From contig NZ_JAAGOX010000011.1 in NCBI RefSeq assembly GCF_010500245.1, forward strand, positions 124,001 to 188,000: 64,000 bases of DNA, read 5' to 3'. Source of the stretch: Ruegeria sp. PrR005. Its GTDB lineage: Bacteria > Pseudomonadota > Alphaproteobacteria > Rhodobacterales > Rhodobacteraceae. A model generated the notes under the pieces. It was not told the origin of the DNA. It saw nothing but the letters and a program-made list of their open reading frames with translations, and searched no databases. Below are positions 55,854 through 64,000 of the stretch, piece after piece (position 1 is the stretch's first letter; the number at the start of each line of letters is the position of its first letter). Made by a program: the position numbers and the translations under genes.

Positions 55854-56864
55854 ATGAACCGTCTCGACCTTGTGTATGCTCCAGCATTGAGCCCGGTCTT
55901 TGGAGCGGCCGCCCTGCCCAACAGTCTGCTGGAACGCTTTGCGGAGAAGGCCGGGCTTCCTGGCAGTATCGTGGACGATCCGAAAGGCTTCGTTCCGCTC
56001 TATGCGACCGAGTTGTTTCTGGATCTGGTTCAGCGAGAAAGGGGACAGGACACCTTTCTGTTCGACAGCCTTTCCATGGACCCGAGTGAGCGAAGCCAGG
56101 CGCAATCCGTTGTGGGGGTGCCCCTGCCAGAAGGCTTCACCAGCAAGGAAGCGTTGGAAGTCATGACCCAAACCTTCAACGGGCATGTTACCGGTGCCCG
56201 TTTCTCCAGCGAGATACAGGGGGGGCGGATCTGGGTGCTGCGCACCACCGCGGCAACCGAGTGGTCCGATGTGTGGTCGGTGCTGCAATACAATCTGAGC
56301 ATCATGCTGGCAGGCGTGCGTCGGACTTTGAAGTCCGAGATACGACCGGTCTGCCTGCGGTTGCCGGCGCGCTTCAGCTCGGAGCATTTGCCAGAAATCC
56401 TGGACCTGCCGGTTGAGCTGGACGCAGGCCATTTCGGCCTCGCCTTCGATCTTTGCGACGTTATCCATGCGGATCGCATGTTGGGCCAGACCTCGGCCTC
56501 GAAAGCGGTCACTGTGGCGAACCCGTTAACCAACAATCTGATGGCTGCGCTTTCGGAATGCATGAACGAGTTCGTGATGTCTTCTCCATACAGTTGTTCG
56601 GCAGATCGGGTGGCCAACGCATTCGGGTTAAGTACCCGCAGCTATCGGCGGAAGCTGGCGGCGATTGGCACAAGCCACGCCCAACTGCTTTCGAATGCCC
56701 GTCTGAAAAATGCGTGCAGGATGCTTGCAGGACAGTCACAAAGCATCACCCAGGTCGCCTATGAACTGGGATATGGCAACCCTGGCGACTTTACCCGCTT
56801 CTTCAAAGGGCGGATCGGCTGCACGCCGATACAATACAAGCAGATGCACACAAAGGCGCTGTGA
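55854..56864 (+). CDS. AraC-family transcriptional regulator
   Basis: 336 residues from ATG 55854, with GGGGG upstream; an in-frame ATG at 55809 is less likely. The N-terminal 230 residues form a ligand-type domain of the AraC-binding-like (OruR/ArgR-type) class. The C-terminal double HTH has DRVANAFGLSTRSYRRKLAA and ITQVAYELGYGNPGDFTRFF, the classic AraC signature. It faces the arylsulfatase promoter and most likely regulates sulfate-ester use. A terminator follows. Confidence 0.9.
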   Translation: MNRLDLVYAPALSPVFGAAALPNSLLERFAEKAGLPGSIVDDPKGFVPLYATELFLDLVQRERGQDTFLFDSLSMDPSERSQAQSVVGVPLPEGFTSKEALEVMTQTFNGHVTGARFSSEIQGGRIWVLRTTAATEWSDVWSVLQYNLSIMLAGVRRTLKSEIRPVCLRLPARFSSEHLPEILDLPVELDAGHFGLAFDLCDVIHADRMLGQTSASKAVTVANPLTNNLMAALSECMNEFVMSSPYSCSADRVANAFGLSTRSYRRKLAAIGTSHAQLLSNARLKNACRMLAGQSQSITQVAYELGYGNPGDFTRFFKGRIGCTPIQYKQMHTKAL

Positions 56865-56906
56865 CGCGCGATCAACCTGTCGCGAAGCGCCGCAGCGTTC
56901 TGGCGC

Positions 56907-56931
56907 AAAAAGCGCCCGCCGGGGCGCTTTT
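56907..56931 (+). terminator. intrinsic terminator of the AraC-type regulator gene
   Basis: AAAAA then stem GCGCCC/GGGCGC with loop GCCG and TTTT; the A and T runs extend the pairing. It starts 43 bases after the stop. Confidence 0.85.
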
Positions 56932-57020
56932 CGCCTTTCCCTTGCGGCTGGCGGCGATATGTTGCACCACGATCAGATCGGGCCCGGAGCGCGCGCGGGC
57001 CAAGCGACAAGGACGAAGGC

Positions 57021-58007
57021 ATGGCTGACGGAATGACCGATATCAACGCAAAACCCACCGAAGAGATTTCCGTCCGCGAAGTCTTTGGCATCGACACGCC
57101 GATGGTGGTCAAGGGGTTTGCAGAGCGCAGCGACCGGGTGCCAGAGGTCGACCCGACCTATAAATTCGACCCCGATACCACGCTGGCGATCCTGGCGGGG
57201 TTCGCCCATAACCGCCGGGTGATGATCCAGGGCTATCACGGCACCGGCAAGTCGACCCATATCGAACAGGTTGCGGCGCGGCTGAACTGGCCCTGTGTGC
57301 GCGTCAACCTCGACAGCCATATCAGCCGGATCGACCTGATCGGCAAGGATGCGATCAAGCTGCGCGACGGCAAGCAGGTGACCGAGTTCCACGAGGGCAT
57401 TCTGCCCTGGGCGCTGCGCAACCCGGTGGCCATCGTGTTCGACGAATACGACGCGGGCCGCGCCGACGTGATGTTCGTGATCCAGCGGGTGCTGGAGCAT
57501 GACGGCAAGCTGACCCTGCTGGACCAGAACGAGATCATCACGCCGAACAAGTATTTCCGCCTGTTCGCCACCTCGAACACGGTGGGTCTGGGCGATACCA
57601 CGGGGCTCTATCACGGCACCCAGCAGATCAACCAGGCCCAGATGGACCGCTGGTCTCTGGTGGCAACGCTGAACTATCTCAGCCATGATGCGGAAACCGC
57701 GATCGTGCTGTCGAAGGCGCCGCATTACAACACCGAGAAGGGCCGCAAGACCATCAGCCAGATGGTGACCGTGGCCGACCTGACCCGGACCGCGTTCATG
57801 AACGGCGATCTGTCGACGGTGATGAGCCCGCGGACCGTGATCAACTGGGCGCAGAATGCCGAGATCTTCCGCAATGTGGGCTATGCCTTCCGCCTGTCGT
57901 TCCTGAACAAGTGCGACGAGTTGGAGCGCCAGACGGTGGCCGAGTTCTATCAGCGCTGTTTCGACGAGGAACTGCCCGAAAGCGCGGCAAGCGCCAGCCT
58001 GGGCTAG
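57021..58007 (+). CDS. cobS: cobaltochelatase subunit CobS
   Basis: 328 residues, a MoxR/CbbQ-type AAA+ ATPase. Walker [16 protein letters not shown], Walker [11 protein letters not shown], sensor region [16 protein letters not shown]-terminal CobS extension [15 protein letters not shown]. With CobT and CobN it inserts cobalt into hydrogenobyrinic acid diamide in aerobic B12 synthesis. CobT is encoded 2.1 kb downstream on the same strand. In many alphaproteobacteria cobS follows the bolA/J-domain pair directly. Confidence 0.97.
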   Translation: MADGMTDINAKPTEEISVREVFGIDTPMVVKGFAERSDRVPEVDPTYKFDPDTTLAILAGFAHNRRVMIQGYHGTGKSTHIEQVAARLNWPCVRVNLDSHISRIDLIGKDAIKLRDGKQVTEFHEGILPWALRNPVAIVFDEYDAGRADVMFVIQRVLEHDGKLTLLDQNEIITPNKYFRLFATSNTVGLGDTTGLYHGTQQINQAQMDRWSLVATLNYLSHDAETAIVLSKAPHYNTEKGRKTISQMVTVADLTRTAFMNGDLSTVMSPRTVINWAQNAEIFRNVGYAFRLSFLNKCDELERQTVAEFYQRCFDEELPESAASASLG

Positions 58008-58019
58008 GCCCGGCGCACC

Positions 58020-58721
58020 ATGCATATCGGGCTGATCGGTGGCATAGGACCGGCAGCGACGGCGGCCTATTATCTGAAGCTGGCGGACAGGTGCCGCGCG
58101 GCGGGCGTGCCGCTGCACCTGACCATCGAGAATACCGAGATCTCTGAACTTGCGCGCAACGCGCAGACCGACCGTCGGGCCGAGCAGGCCGCGATCTATG
58201 CCCGCGCCATCGACCGGCTGGCTGCGGCCGGGGCAGAGGTTGCGGCGATCACCTCGATCGGCGGCAGTTTCTGCGAGGATGAGACCCGCGCCATTGCCGC
58301 ATTGCCGCTGGTAAGCGCCTTTGGCGCGCTGGACGGCTGGTTCGTGTCCCGCGGCATTGGCACCATCGGCATTCTGGGCACCGAAACGGTGATGCGCAGC
58401 CATCTCTACGGACGGATGCAGCGGACACGCACCGTGATCCCCGTCGGCCGGGAGGCCGAGATCGGCCAGGCCTATGTCGCGACCGCGATGGCGGGGCACG
58501 CGTCGGACACGCACCGGGCGCTGTTCTTTGACGCCGGTCGGCGGATGGTCGAGGACATGGGGGCGGAAGCCGTTCTGCTGGCGGGAACCGATCTGTGCCT
58601 TGCCTTCGACGGGCAGCATCCGGGGTATCCGGTGGTGGATGCCATAGACGTGCATGTCGAACAGCTCTTCGGGTTGGCCAGCGGGGCGGTGGGACTGGAC
58701 GGGACGAACCCGGCCCCTTGA
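58020..58721 (+). CDS. aspartate/glutamate racemase-fold protein lacking both catalytic cysteines
   Basis: 233 residues starting MHIGLIGGIGPAATAAYYLK, the Asp/Glu racemase N terminus. Where racemases have LCTNT and GCTE (two catalytic Cys), this protein has AAITSIGG (T78) and LLAGTDLCLAF (G189). C85 and C193 lie nearby but at other positions. Racemase activity is therefore unlikely; a different lyase or binding role is possible. It starts 12 bases after cobS and probably shares its transcript, ending four bases before the convergent ClC gene. Confidence 0.85.
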   Translation: MHIGLIGGIGPAATAAYYLKLADRCRAAGVPLHLTIENTEISELARNAQTDRRAEQAAIYARAIDRLAAAGAEVAAITSIGGSFCEDETRAIAALPLVSAFGALDGWFVSRGIGTIGILGTETVMRSHLYGRMQRTRTVIPVGREAEIGQAYVATAMAGHASDTHRALFFDAGRRMVEDMGAEAVLLAGTDLCLAFDGQHPGYPVVDAIDVHVEQLFGLASGAVGLDGTNPAP

Positions 58722-58725
58722 TCCG

Positions 58726-59931
58726 TCAGTGTGACGGTTTCGGGCTGAACCGTGCGGCGATCAGGCCGACGGCGACGCCGATGCAGACCGCGGGCCAGGT
58801 CTGGGTTCCTACCAGAAAGACAACGATCAGCAACGCCGCAACCGGTTTGCCCATGCCTACCGTTGTCGCGGCCGCGAGCCCGGCGGCCAGCGCCACGGCC
58901 ACCTCGCCGCCGCCTTGCAGGAGATGCGCGGCATAGCCCGCTGCCCCGCCCGCGAAGATGAGCGGAAAGATAGCCCCGCCCCGCCAGCCGGTGGACAGGC
59001 AAAGCACCATCGCCAGCACCTTGAGCAGCGCGATCCCGATCAAGGCCATGGCCGTGGTCTCTGCACCCATCGCGACCATGGCGTCGAACTCGTGATGGCC
59101 AGAGAAACGCACGAAGGGAAACAGTGCCGCGACCGCCCCGAACAGCAGACCGCCCAGAGCCGATTGCAAGACCGGGCTGGTGATGCGGCGCTCGACCTGT
59201 GTGGAGACAAAGGCGCGCGCATAGAGAAAAACCGCCCCCACAAGCGCCCCGAACACGGCAGGCAGAAAGGCACCAAGCAAATCCGACCCGTCGCCCGGGC
59301 TGGCGTAATGCGGCAGGTGCAGCCGGTGAAATCCCTCTTCGAACAGGACATGCCCGGCCAGTTTGAACCCGACGAAACCCGCCACGGCGGCGACGAAGCC
59401 GAGATAGGGGAAACTGGCATCCAGTGCCCGTTGCCAGCCGGTCTTGCCCTCGTCCTCGACGGTATAGGCGTAGCCGCCGGGCGGCGACGCATAGAGGCCC
59501 GCCAGCGCCGCCGAGATACTGGCCTGCCCGATCGTCCGCGCCTCGTCGGCGCTGCGCGCCAAGATCATCGAGACAAGGACCGATATCTCGGTGATCGCGG
59601 CGATCAGCCCGGCCTCGGGGCCGAGCGCGCCACCGAATCCCACCGCAAAGATGGCGCCCAGCGCGGTCATCAGGATAGTGCGCTGCTGCTCCTTCATCGG
59701 GTCCGAGGCGGCGGCGATCTGCTCCTCAAGTGTCTGGACATGGTTGCTGCCCCGCCGGGTCAGCCCGACCAGCACGCCCCCGGCTACGCAGGCGGCCAGG
59801 ATATAGAGCGGCGAGGAGGCAATGTCTCGATGCCAGACGAAATCGGTGATCCAGATCATGCCTTTGAGGACCAGCGCGGCGAAGGCACCGGCCAGCAGAC
59901 TGACCAGAACGGCAATAACGGTGATACGCAT
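58726..59931 (-). CDS. ClC-family anion channel/transporter, YfeO-like, with divergent filter motifs
   Basis: 401 residues from ATG 59931, preceded by GGGGGGAG; the frame to 59955 is rejected. A polytopic ClC fold with about ten membrane segments. The usual GSGIP loop is not present; the GREGP-type motif reads GALGPEAGL, so the gating glutamate position is changed; the third motif is [12 protein letters not shown]. This resembles E. coli YfeO-type ClC relatives. Ion and direction are unknown. It sits between cobS and cobT on the opposite strand, divergent from cobT. Confidence 0.88.
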   Translation of the reverse strand: MRITVIAVLVSLLAGAFAALVLKGMIWITDFVWHRDIASSPLYILAACVAGGVLVGLTRRGSNHVQTLEEQIAAASDPMKEQQRTILMTALGAIFAVGFGGALGPEAGLIAAITEISVLVSMILARSADEARTIGQASISAALAGLYASPPGGYAYTVEDEGKTGWQRALDASFPYLGFVAAVAGFVGFKLAGHVLFEEGFHRLHLPHYASPGDGSDLLGAFLPAVFGALVGAVFLYARAFVSTQVERRITSPVLQSALGGLLFGAVAALFPFVRFSGHHEFDAMVAMGAETTAMALIGIALLKVLAMVLCLSTGWRGGAIFPLIFAGGAAGYAAHLLQGGGEVAVALAAGLAAATTVGMGKPVAALLIVVFLVGTQTWPAVCIGVAVGLIAARFSPKPSH

Positions 59932-60108
59932 GTGCTCCCCCCCGGGGCCATTCACCTTGGCAGGTCCAGACTAGCCCACCGGTACCGCCCCCGGTCAAGC
60001 TTTGGCTTTGTCGGGGCCGGAACCGCCGGTTTTTCCGACGGGCCCACTGGTCAATGGCGGACGATGGTTCTAGGTTGCCGTCCCAGAAGCGAAGAGATGC
60101 AGGGCGCC

Positions 60109-61986
60109 ATGAGCAAACCGACCGACAACCCCGCCGATCCGTTCAAGAAGGCATTGGCCGAGGCGACCAAGGTCATGGCGCATGACCCCGAGCTGACGGT
60201 CAGCTATTCGGTCGACCCCTCGGGAGTGTCCGGCGACACCATGCGTCTGCCGCAGGTCAGCCGCCGGCTGACCCGCGACGAGGTGCTGCTGGCGCGCGGC
60301 ACGGCGGATGCGCTGGCGCTCTATCGCCGTTATCACGATGACGCGACCCACAGCCGCTATGCCCCGCCGGGCGACATGGCGCGCGATCTGTACGAGGCGA
60401 TGGAAACCGCCCGCTGCGAGGCGATGGGCGCCCGCGACATGCCCGGCACCGCGTCCAACATCGACGTCAAGATCACCCACGAGGCGCTGCGGCGCGGCTA
60501 TGACCAGTGCAAGCAGCCTTCGGAAGCGCCGCTTGCTGTGGCGGCGGGCTATCTGGTGCGGCATCTGGCGACCGGGCGCGACCTGCCCGCGGCGGCGGCC
60601 AATGTGATGAACCTGTGGCGCGGCTTTATCGAGGAACAGGCCGGCGGCACGCTGGAGAACCTGAACGATATCCTGTCCAACCAGACCGAGTTTGCCAAAT
60701 TCGCCCGCCAGGTGATCAAGGACCTCGGCTATGGCGACCAGCTGGGCGATGACCCGGACGAGATGGACGAGGATCAGGAGGATCAGGCCGAGGACGACGC
60801 CGACGAGCAGCCCGATCCGGACAGCACCGGCCAGGACGATCAGGACGAGCAGGACGCTGACGCCGACCCCGAGCAGAGCCAGGAGCAGCAGCAGGACGAA
60901 AGCCAGGCCCAGGTCTCGATGGACGAGCTGGCCGACGAGGAGCTGGCCGAAGAAACCGAGATGCCCGATGGCGAGGCGCCGCTGGAGCCGCCGCCGCCGC
61001 CGCCCGCCTCGGAGGCCGATCCGAATTACAAGGTCTATCTGGACACCCATGACGAGGAGATCGCCGCCGAGGAGCTGGCCGAACCCGCCGAGCTGGAGCG
61101 GCTGCGCGCCTATCTGGATCAGCAGCTGGAGCCGCTGAAAGGCGCGGTGAGCCGCCTTGCCAACAAGCTGCAACGCCGCCTTCAGGCACAGCAGAACCGC
61201 AGCTGGGAGTTCGACCGCGAGGAGGGCATCCTGGATGCAGGCCGTCTGGCGCGGGTTGTGGCCAACCCGACCACGCCGCTCAGCTTCAAGGTGGAAAAGG
61301 ATACCGAATTCCGCGACACGGTGGTGACGCTGCTCTTGGACAACTCCGGCTCGATGCGGGGACGCCCGATCTCGATCGCGGCGATCTGTGCCGATGTGCT
61401 GGCGCGCACGCTGGAGCGGTGCAACGTCAAGGTCGAGATCCTGGGCTTTACCACCCGCGCCTGGAAGGGCGGTCAGGCGCGCGAGGCCTGGCTGAACGAG
61501 GGCCGCCCGCAGCAGCCCGGCCGCCTGAACGACCTGCGCCACATCATCTACAAGGCCGCCGATGCGCCGATGCGGCGCACAAGGCAGAACCTGGGCCTGA
61601 TGATGAAAGAGGGGCTGCTCAAGGAAAACATTGACGGCGAGGCGCTGGAATGGGCGCACCGGCGGATGGTAGCGCGGCGCGAGCAGCGCAAGATCCTTAT
61701 GGTGATCTCGGACGGGGCGCCGGTGGATGATTCCACCCTGAGCGTGAACCCGGCGAATTACCTGGAAAAACACCTGCGCGACGTGATCGCCATGGTGGAA
61801 AAGCGCAAGCAGGTGGAATTGCTGGCCATCGGTATCGGCCATGACGTGACGCGCTATTACCAGCGCGCGGTGACGATCACCGATGTGGAACAACTGGCGG
61901 GCGCGATGACCGAGCAACTGGCGGCGCTCTTTGACAGCGACCCGCGCGCGCGCGCCCGGGTGATGGGGATCAAACGCGCCAGTTGA
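60109..61986 (+). CDS. cobT: cobaltochelatase subunit CobT
   Basis: 625 residues from ATG 60109 (ATG 60097 also possible; the open frame extends far upstream as shadow). N-terminal CobT domain ([17 protein letters not shown]), a strongly acidic Asp/Glu/Gln-rich linker (about 215-310), then a von Willebrand A domain with [13 protein letters not shown] and a C-terminal [13 protein letters not shown]. It forms the CobST AAA+ chaperone that drives cobalt insertion with CobN, which is not in the window. The size and domain order match characterised CobT. Confidence 0.96.
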   Translation: MSKPTDNPADPFKKALAEATKVMAHDPELTVSYSVDPSGVSGDTMRLPQVSRRLTRDEVLLARGTADALALYRRYHDDATHSRYAPPGDMARDLYEAMETARCEAMGARDMPGTASNIDVKITHEALRRGYDQCKQPSEAPLAVAAGYLVRHLATGRDLPAAAANVMNLWRGFIEEQAGGTLENLNDILSNQTEFAKFARQVIKDLGYGDQLGDDPDEMDEDQEDQAEDDADEQPDPDSTGQDDQDEQDADADPEQSQEQQQDESQAQVSMDELADEELAEETEMPDGEAPLEPPPPPPASEADPNYKVYLDTHDEEIAAEELAEPAELERLRAYLDQQLEPLKGAVSRLANKLQRRLQAQQNRSWEFDREEGILDAGRLARVVANPTTPLSFKVEKDTEFRDTVVTLLLDNSGSMRGRPISIAAICADVLARTLERCNVKVEILGFTTRAWKGGQAREAWLNEGRPQQPGRLNDLRHIIYKAADAPMRRTRQNLGLMMKEGLLKENIDGEALEWAHRRMVARREQRKILMVISDGAPVDDSTLSVNPANYLEKHLRDVIAMVEKRKQVELLAIGIGHDVTRYYQRAVTITDVEQLAGAMTEQLAALFDSDPRARARVMGIKRAS

Positions 61987-62020
61987 GTCCGAACGGCAGC
62001 GCCTGCCGAAGCGCCGGACG

Positions 62021-62119
62021 CCTCCGGCGGGAGTATTTGCGACCAGAAAGAAGCGAGAGGTTTTCTGCTTCTTTCTGGTTGGAAATACTCCGGGGGGTCT
62101 GGGGGGCAGAGCCCCCCAG
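62021..62119. repeat. dispersed intergenic repeat, copies 4 and 5 in head-to-head inversion
   Basis: Minus-strand core at 62054-62021 and plus-strand core at 62067-62097, separated by 12 bases. Their conserved CTTTCTGGT ends face one another, so the two form a large inverted repeat. The plus copy is followed by a nine-base stem CTGGGGGGC/GCCCCCCAG with loop AGA (62099-62119). The pair lies between cobT and the convergent 58-residue gene and could fold into a cruciform or a double terminator. Confidence 0.85.
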
Positions 62120-62128
62120 CTTGCGGTC

Positions 62129-62305
62129 TCAAGAAACTTTCATCCCATGCCAGAAGGTGAAGACGCGGGACAGGCGGTTTACAAGCCCGGATGTGAGAAT
62201 GCGGCGGCGTGTAACCAGCCGGGCTGCGACCCGTTCTTCTTGCGAGAGGCGGTGCAGATGGGCGGGGCGGTGGATCATCAGCGCGGTATCGGTATGCAGG
62301 ATCAT
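62129..62305 (-). CDS. small basic protein, 58 residues, unknown
   Basis: 58 residues from ATG 62305 with a strong AAAGGAGA ribosome binding site nine bases before the start. The protein is Arg/His-rich with no signal peptide (LHRLSQEERVAARLVTRRR, LVNRLSRVFTFWHGMKVS), ending just before the inverted repeat pair. It resembles short alphaproteobacterial proteins of unknown function with a basic helix (DUF1127-like size, but I cannot confirm the family). It is divergent from the winged-helix regulator at 62444 across 138 bases. Confidence 0.6.
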   Translation of the reverse strand: MILHTDTALMIHRPAHLHRLSQEERVAARLVTRRRILTSGLVNRLSRVFTFWHGMKVS

Positions 62306-62443
62306 GTCGGGTCTCCTTTGTATGACCCCAGCATGGCAGGGCCGGGCTCGCGGCGCTTTCAGACGGTGCTGAGAAACCCTTGGGAAACGCCTTATTTTGA
62401 CTCTGGACTTGCCGAACCTTGCAAAGCCGGGTGTTAATTCTGA

Positions 62444-63634
62444 ATGCGCTATGTGTTTTGCGATTGCGTTCTGGATACCGGGCGGCATGTCCTGCTGCGG
62501 GGCGATGCACCGGTTGCCGTAGAGCCGCAGGTGTTCGACCTGCTGCACCTGTTGGTGCGCAATCCCGGGCGGCTGGTGAGTCGCGACGAGATCCTGGCCG
62601 AGGTCTGGAACGGGAGGATTGTCTCGGAAAGCGCGATCAGCGCCCGCATCGCGGCGGTGCGCAAGGCGGTGGGCGATGACGGCAAGACGCAGCGGATCAT
62701 TCAGACGGTCACCCGGCGGGGATTGCAGATGGTGGCAGAGGTTGTGGAACACTCCGACGACACCAGCTCTGCGGCTGGGTCAGAACGGCTCGAAGAGCCG
62801 CGCATTCGTTACACCACCCTGCCCACGGGGCACTCCTTGGCTTATTCGGTTTCGGGCACCGGCCCTCCAGTGATCCTGATCGGTCAGACCCGCTCGGACA
62901 TTACAGCAGAATGGCGCCTGCCATTCGAACGCCACCGGTTCGAAGCCTTGTCGCGTAAGAATACGCTGATCCGGTTCGACACCATCGGAGCGGGGCAATC
63001 AGATCCCCGGCCTGATCGTTCGGCGATCAATGAGCAAGCCGACGATATCCTGCACCTTGCCGACGCTCTGCGGCTGGATCGGTTCGCGCTTTATTCCCAA
63101 TCCGGCGGCTGTTCCCAGGCCATTTACATTGCGGCGCAATATCCCGACCGCGTCACCCGCCTTGCCATGATGGGCGCCTATGCCGAGGGACGCGCGGTGC
63201 GCGACAGCGCGGATGGCAAGGAGGCCGAACCCTTGCAAGCCATGTTGCACACCGCGCGATCACGGTCGGATAGCACCTTCTTCGAAGCCTTCCTGCTGGC
63301 GTATCAGCCCGAAGGACCGCTGGACGCCGTCCGGGCCTATGCCCGGATGATGCTGGACGCGGCGTCCAAGGACCATGACCTGCGCCATCGCGACGTGATC
63401 AATCATCATTCCAGCCTGCAATTCCTGCCCCGGATCACTTGTCCTACTCTGATCCTGCATTCCCGCCATGACGCGGTTCATCCGCTATCGGAAGCCCGCA
63501 AGCTGGCCGCTGGCATCGCGGACGCCGAAATGGTGGTGCTCGAGTGCGCCAATCACGTTCCCTGGCAGGGCAATGCGGCCTATGACACCTACTTGGAAAC
63601 GCTAACCAGGTTCCTTGCGACGGAGGCACGCTAG
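62444..63634 (+). CDS. OmpR-type winged-helix regulator fused to an alpha/beta hydrolase
   Basis: 396 residues. Residues about 10-100 form a Trans_reg_C winged helix (EPQVFDLLHLLVRNPGRLVS, ESAISARIAAVRKAVGDD, IIQTVTRRGLQMVAEV). After a short linker, residues about 120-392 form an alpha/beta hydrolase with a complete apparent triad: S220 in YSQSGGCSQ, D343 in HSRHDAVHP and H371 in CANHVPWQG. No receiver domain or membrane segment is present, so it looks like a cytosolic one-component regulator that senses or turns over an ester, lactone or similar ligand. A paralog begins six bases downstream. Confidence 0.85.
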   Translation: MRYVFCDCVLDTGRHVLLRGDAPVAVEPQVFDLLHLLVRNPGRLVSRDEILAEVWNGRIVSESAISARIAAVRKAVGDDGKTQRIIQTVTRRGLQMVAEVVEHSDDTSSAAGSERLEEPRIRYTTLPTGHSLAYSVSGTGPPVILIGQTRSDITAEWRLPFERHRFEALSRKNTLIRFDTIGAGQSDPRPDRSAINEQADDILHLADALRLDRFALYSQSGGCSQAIYIAAQYPDRVTRLAMMGAYAEGRAVRDSADGKEAEPLQAMLHTARSRSDSTFFEAFLLAYQPEGPLDAVRAYARMMLDAASKDHDLRHRDVINHHSSLQFLPRITCPTLILHSRHDAVHPLSEARKLAAGIADAEMVVLECANHVPWQGNAAYDTYLETLTRFLATEAR

Positions 63635-63640
63635 ACCTTC

Positions 63641-64000
63641 ATGCGCTATGTTTTCGCCAATTGCCTGCTGGACACCGACGCACTGACGCTGGTGCGGGAC
63701 ACCCATGAGGTTGACGTTGAACCGCAGGTGTTCGACCTGTTGCACCTGCTGGTGCGCAATCCCGGGCGGCTGGTGAGCCGGGACGAGATCCTGACCGAGG
63801 TCTGGAACGGGCGGATTGTCTCGGAAAGCGCGATCAGCGCCCGCATCGCGGCGGCACGCAAGGCGGTGGGCGATGATGGCAAGGCGCAACGGATCATTCA
63901 GACGGTCACCCGGCGCGGTCTGAAATTCGTGGCCGAGGTGACGGCGGACACGCCGCCTGCCCTGCCCCGGCCTGTACCCATGGTCCAGCGCATCCGCTAT
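63641..64000 (+). CDS. second OmpR-type winged-helix regulator, tandem paralog, truncated by the window end
   Basis: 120 residues are visible from ATG 63641, and the frame is open at the window end. The first 22 residues differ from the upstream paralog, but EPQVFDLLHLLVRNPGRLVS and SESAISARIAA are identical and the recognition half differs at only a few residues. The visible end (QRIRY) matches the point where the hydrolase domain begins in the first copy, so a second hydrolase fusion is likely. It starts six bases after the first copy and is surely co-transcribed. Confidence 0.85.
   Translation, partial: MRYVFANCLLDTDALTLVRDTHEVDVEPQVFDLLHLLVRNPGRLVSRDEILTEVWNGRIVSESAISARIAAARKAVGDDGKAQRIIQTVTRRGLKFVAEVTADTPPALPRPVPMVQRIRY

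Noticed and set aside
50761-56864. A mobile genetic island with its own integrase
   Set aside because: No integrase, transposase, tRNA or flanking direct repeat is visible; only the break in gene order suggests insertion, so no mobile element is annotated.
58915-60108. Upstream extension of the cobT frame giving a 1023-residue protein
   Set aside because: The added part is antisense to the ClC-type gene and lacks any CobT similarity; CobT length and N terminus fit the start at 60109.
60070-61917. A 615-codon open frame antisense to cobT
   Set aside because: Its long Leu/Val runs are the complement of the CobT acidic linker (GAG/GAC codons), not membrane helices of a real protein.

Overview
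The window is GC-rich, densely coded chromosomal DNA of an alphaproteobacterium, most likely a marine Roseobacter-group member of the Rhodobacteraceae (Ruegeria-like). This placement is inferred from gene content and family style: a bolA / J-domain / cobS / cobT neighbourhood, a fused PntA, DUF3422, DUF4177, RTX-Hint and IorAB-type proteins, malate synthase G, and many M20 peptidases. No species is claimed. I support 55 coding genes, the last one cut by the window end. I saw no rRNA, tRNA, CRISPR array, transposase or integrase. After start sites are corrected no gene-free gap exceeds 300 bases; the largest are 18234-18518, 49018-49276, 30517-30738 and 41158-41379.

Layout. 6-10384 is housekeeping and envelope: a DegT aminotransferase and a HAD phosphatase (minus), divergent glmU-glmS (UDP-GlcNAc supply), a PPOX-fold protein, an AlkD-like protein, a lipoprotein, then moaA-waaA-glycosyltransferase (molybdopterin; lipid A/LPS core). 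10472-22226 is a divergent peptide or N-acyl amino acid salvage locus. The plus arm carries a binding protein and two permeases. The minus arm carries a one-chain double ATPase, an ArgE-like deacylase and four tandem M20D amidohydrolases. 22436-28508 holds a YeeE/YedE transporter, DUF3422, pntAB and a membrane methyltransferase. 28697-35308 holds a metallo-beta-lactamase-fold protein without its canonical metal motif, an SDR, kynureninase, and a TetR regulator divergent from an iorAB-type molybdenum hydroxylase. 35508-46509 holds an RTX/Hint protein, a PuuD-type amidase, glcG-glcB, pepN, an SDR and two unrecognised proteins. 46522-50764 holds an epimerase, gatB, DUF4177, bolA and a J-domain protein.

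50761-56864 separates the J-domain gene from cobS with an ImmA/IrrE-like metallopeptidase, a choline-sulfatase-like gene, a membrane methyltransferase, a periplasmic arylsulfatase and an AraC regulator. cobS and cobT (cobaltochelatase) follow, themselves split by a racemase-fold protein lacking both catalytic cysteines and a divergent ClC-type channel. The right end has a 58-residue gene and a tandem pair of regulators with an OmpR-type winged helix; the first is fused to an alpha/beta hydrolase.

The most notable observations are: (i) tandem winged-helix/hydrolase one-component regulators with near-identical DNA-binding halves; (ii) a dispersed intergenic repeat (five core copies at four loci, most followed by a GC-rich hairpin); (iii) an 18-nt word shared between the kynU upstream region and the gatB downstream region; (iv) the four-paralog M20D array tied to a split transporter operon; (v) enzyme-fold proteins whose catalytic residues are missing.
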